NCBI GenBank assembly: GCA_013397435.1
Contig: VZRG01000540.1
Location: 248,001-312,000 of the forward strand
DNA: 64,000 nt
DNA from: Erythrocercus mccallii
Taxonomy: Eukaryota > Chordata > Aves > Passeriformes > Dicruridae
Reading direction: 5' to 3'
Shown here: positions 63,175 through 64,000 of the stretch, in pieces
Position numbering within the stretch: position 1 is the first letter of the stretch
How the letters are laid out: each line of letters begins with the position of its first letter
The notes under the pieces: generated by a model
Seen by the model: the letters and a program-made list of their open reading frames with translations, nothing else
Told to the model about the DNA's origin: nothing
Databases searched by the model: none
Made by a program: the position numbers and the translations under genes

Positions 63175-64000
63175 ATCACAGAATCACAGAATGGGTCAGG
63201 TTGGAAGGGATCACAGTGGCCACCTGGTCCAACATCCCTGCTTTAGCAGAGTTATCCCAGAGCACATTGCAAAAGATTGTGTCCAGATGGTTCCTTAATA
63301 TCTCCAGTGAGGGAGACTCCACAGCCTCTCTGGGCAATCTTGTGCTTGGTCACATGCACAGTAAAGTTCTTCCTCAAACTGAAGTGGAACTCCTTGTGTA
63401 TCAGTTTCTTCCCTTTACCCCTTGTTCTATTGCTTGGCACTAGCAAGAGGACTCTGGCTCCATCCTCCTAAGAGCCTTTCTTCAGATACTTAAATACATT
63501 GATGAGATACACTCTTAGTCACTTCTTGAGGCTGAATAGGCTCAGCTCCCTCAGCCTTTCCTCATAAGAGAGATGCTCCAGTCCCTTATTTGTAGCCTCT
63601 GCTAGACCCAGTCCAGGAGTTCCATGTCTCTCTTGACTGAGGAGCCCTCCCTCAACCTGCTGGAAATGCTCTTCCTAATGCACTTTTCTAAGCCAAAAGG
63701 ACACATGGACAGTTGTTGTCCACCAGGACCCCCAGGTCCTTCTCCACAGAGCTGCATCCCAGCAGGCCAGCCCAGCCTGTGCTGGTGCCCAGGGTTATTC
63801 CTCCCCAGGTGCAAGACCCTGCATTTGCCTTTGTTAAATTTGAAACTGTTCCTCTCTGTCCATCTCTCCAACCTGGTGAGATCCTTCTGAAGGGCTGCTC
63901 AGCCCTCTGGGGTGTTGGCTTCTCCTCACAGCTTTGTGTCATCAGGAAACTTGCTGAGGAGGCTTCTGCCCCTTCATACAAGTCATTGATGGATAATTTA
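63175..64000 (-). mobile_element. CR1 LINE fragment running off the window end
   Basis: On the plus strand it begins ATCACAGAATCACAGAATGG, GTTGGAAGGGATCACAGTGG, the reversed CR1 3' untranslated region. It continues into ORF2, where the minus strand encodes FNKGKCRVLHLGRNNPGHQH (about 63840-63780) and EKDLGVLVDN (near 63740-63710). Later blocks such as AGCTTTGTGTCATCAGGAAA (63931-63950) continue to the last base, so the element extends beyond the window. GAGGAGCCC joins TCCCTCAACCTGCTGG at 63640-63665, where several tens of bases normally lie, so it has an internal deletion. Frames are broken; it is not functional. Confidence 0.93.

Overview
The window looks like ordinary non-coding nuclear DNA from a bird. 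The evidence is the repeat content. There are several truncated CR1 (chicken repeat 1) LINE copies of the avian type, whose 3' ends read like short ATTCTATGA-type repeats. There are traces of much older amniote repeats (MIR/CORE-SINE-like and tRNA-derived remnants), and no Alu, B1/B2 or L1 signal. The DNA is AT-rich (roughly 38-40% GC by eye), CpG-poor, and has one 85-base assembly gap. I recognise no protein-coding exon, rRNA, functional tRNA, CpG-island promoter or CRISPR array on either strand. Short open frames are scattered at the density expected by chance. The window is therefore intergenic DNA or the inside of a very large intron.

Layout. 0-16 kb: AT-rich unique DNA with one probable solo LTR of an old endogenous retrovirus (about 1.03-1.35 kb) and two MIR-like traces (2.4 and 7.7 kb). 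16-18 kb: two old minus-strand CR1 tails. 18-42 kb: unique DNA with simple repeats, palindromes, the gap at 29.2 kb, two conserved-element-like patches around 27.9 and 28.8 kb, a 13-bp perfect-stem hairpin at 35.9 kb and a degenerate tRNA-like sequence at 40.2 kb. 42.5-43.1 kb: plus-strand CR1. 44.2-44.7 kb: the longest stop-free frame (178 codons). 48-54 kb: two minus-strand MIR-like pieces, a G-run, a plus-strand CR1 (53.0-53.7 kb) and a long pyrimidine-rich tract. 61-64 kb: three CR1 pieces, one of which runs off the right end.

Nothing here forms an operon or pathway. The CR1 pieces are dead: they are 5'-truncated, carry stops in the reverse-transcriptase frame, and two show internal deletions. 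The items most worth checking are the 28.8 kb conserved-element candidate, the 35.9 kb hairpin, a dispersed palindromic motif related to CCATTGAAGTCAATGG seen at eight or more places, the tRNA-like remnant at 40.2 kb and the tail-to-tail CR1 pair at 63.1 kb. I found no convincing new biological system.
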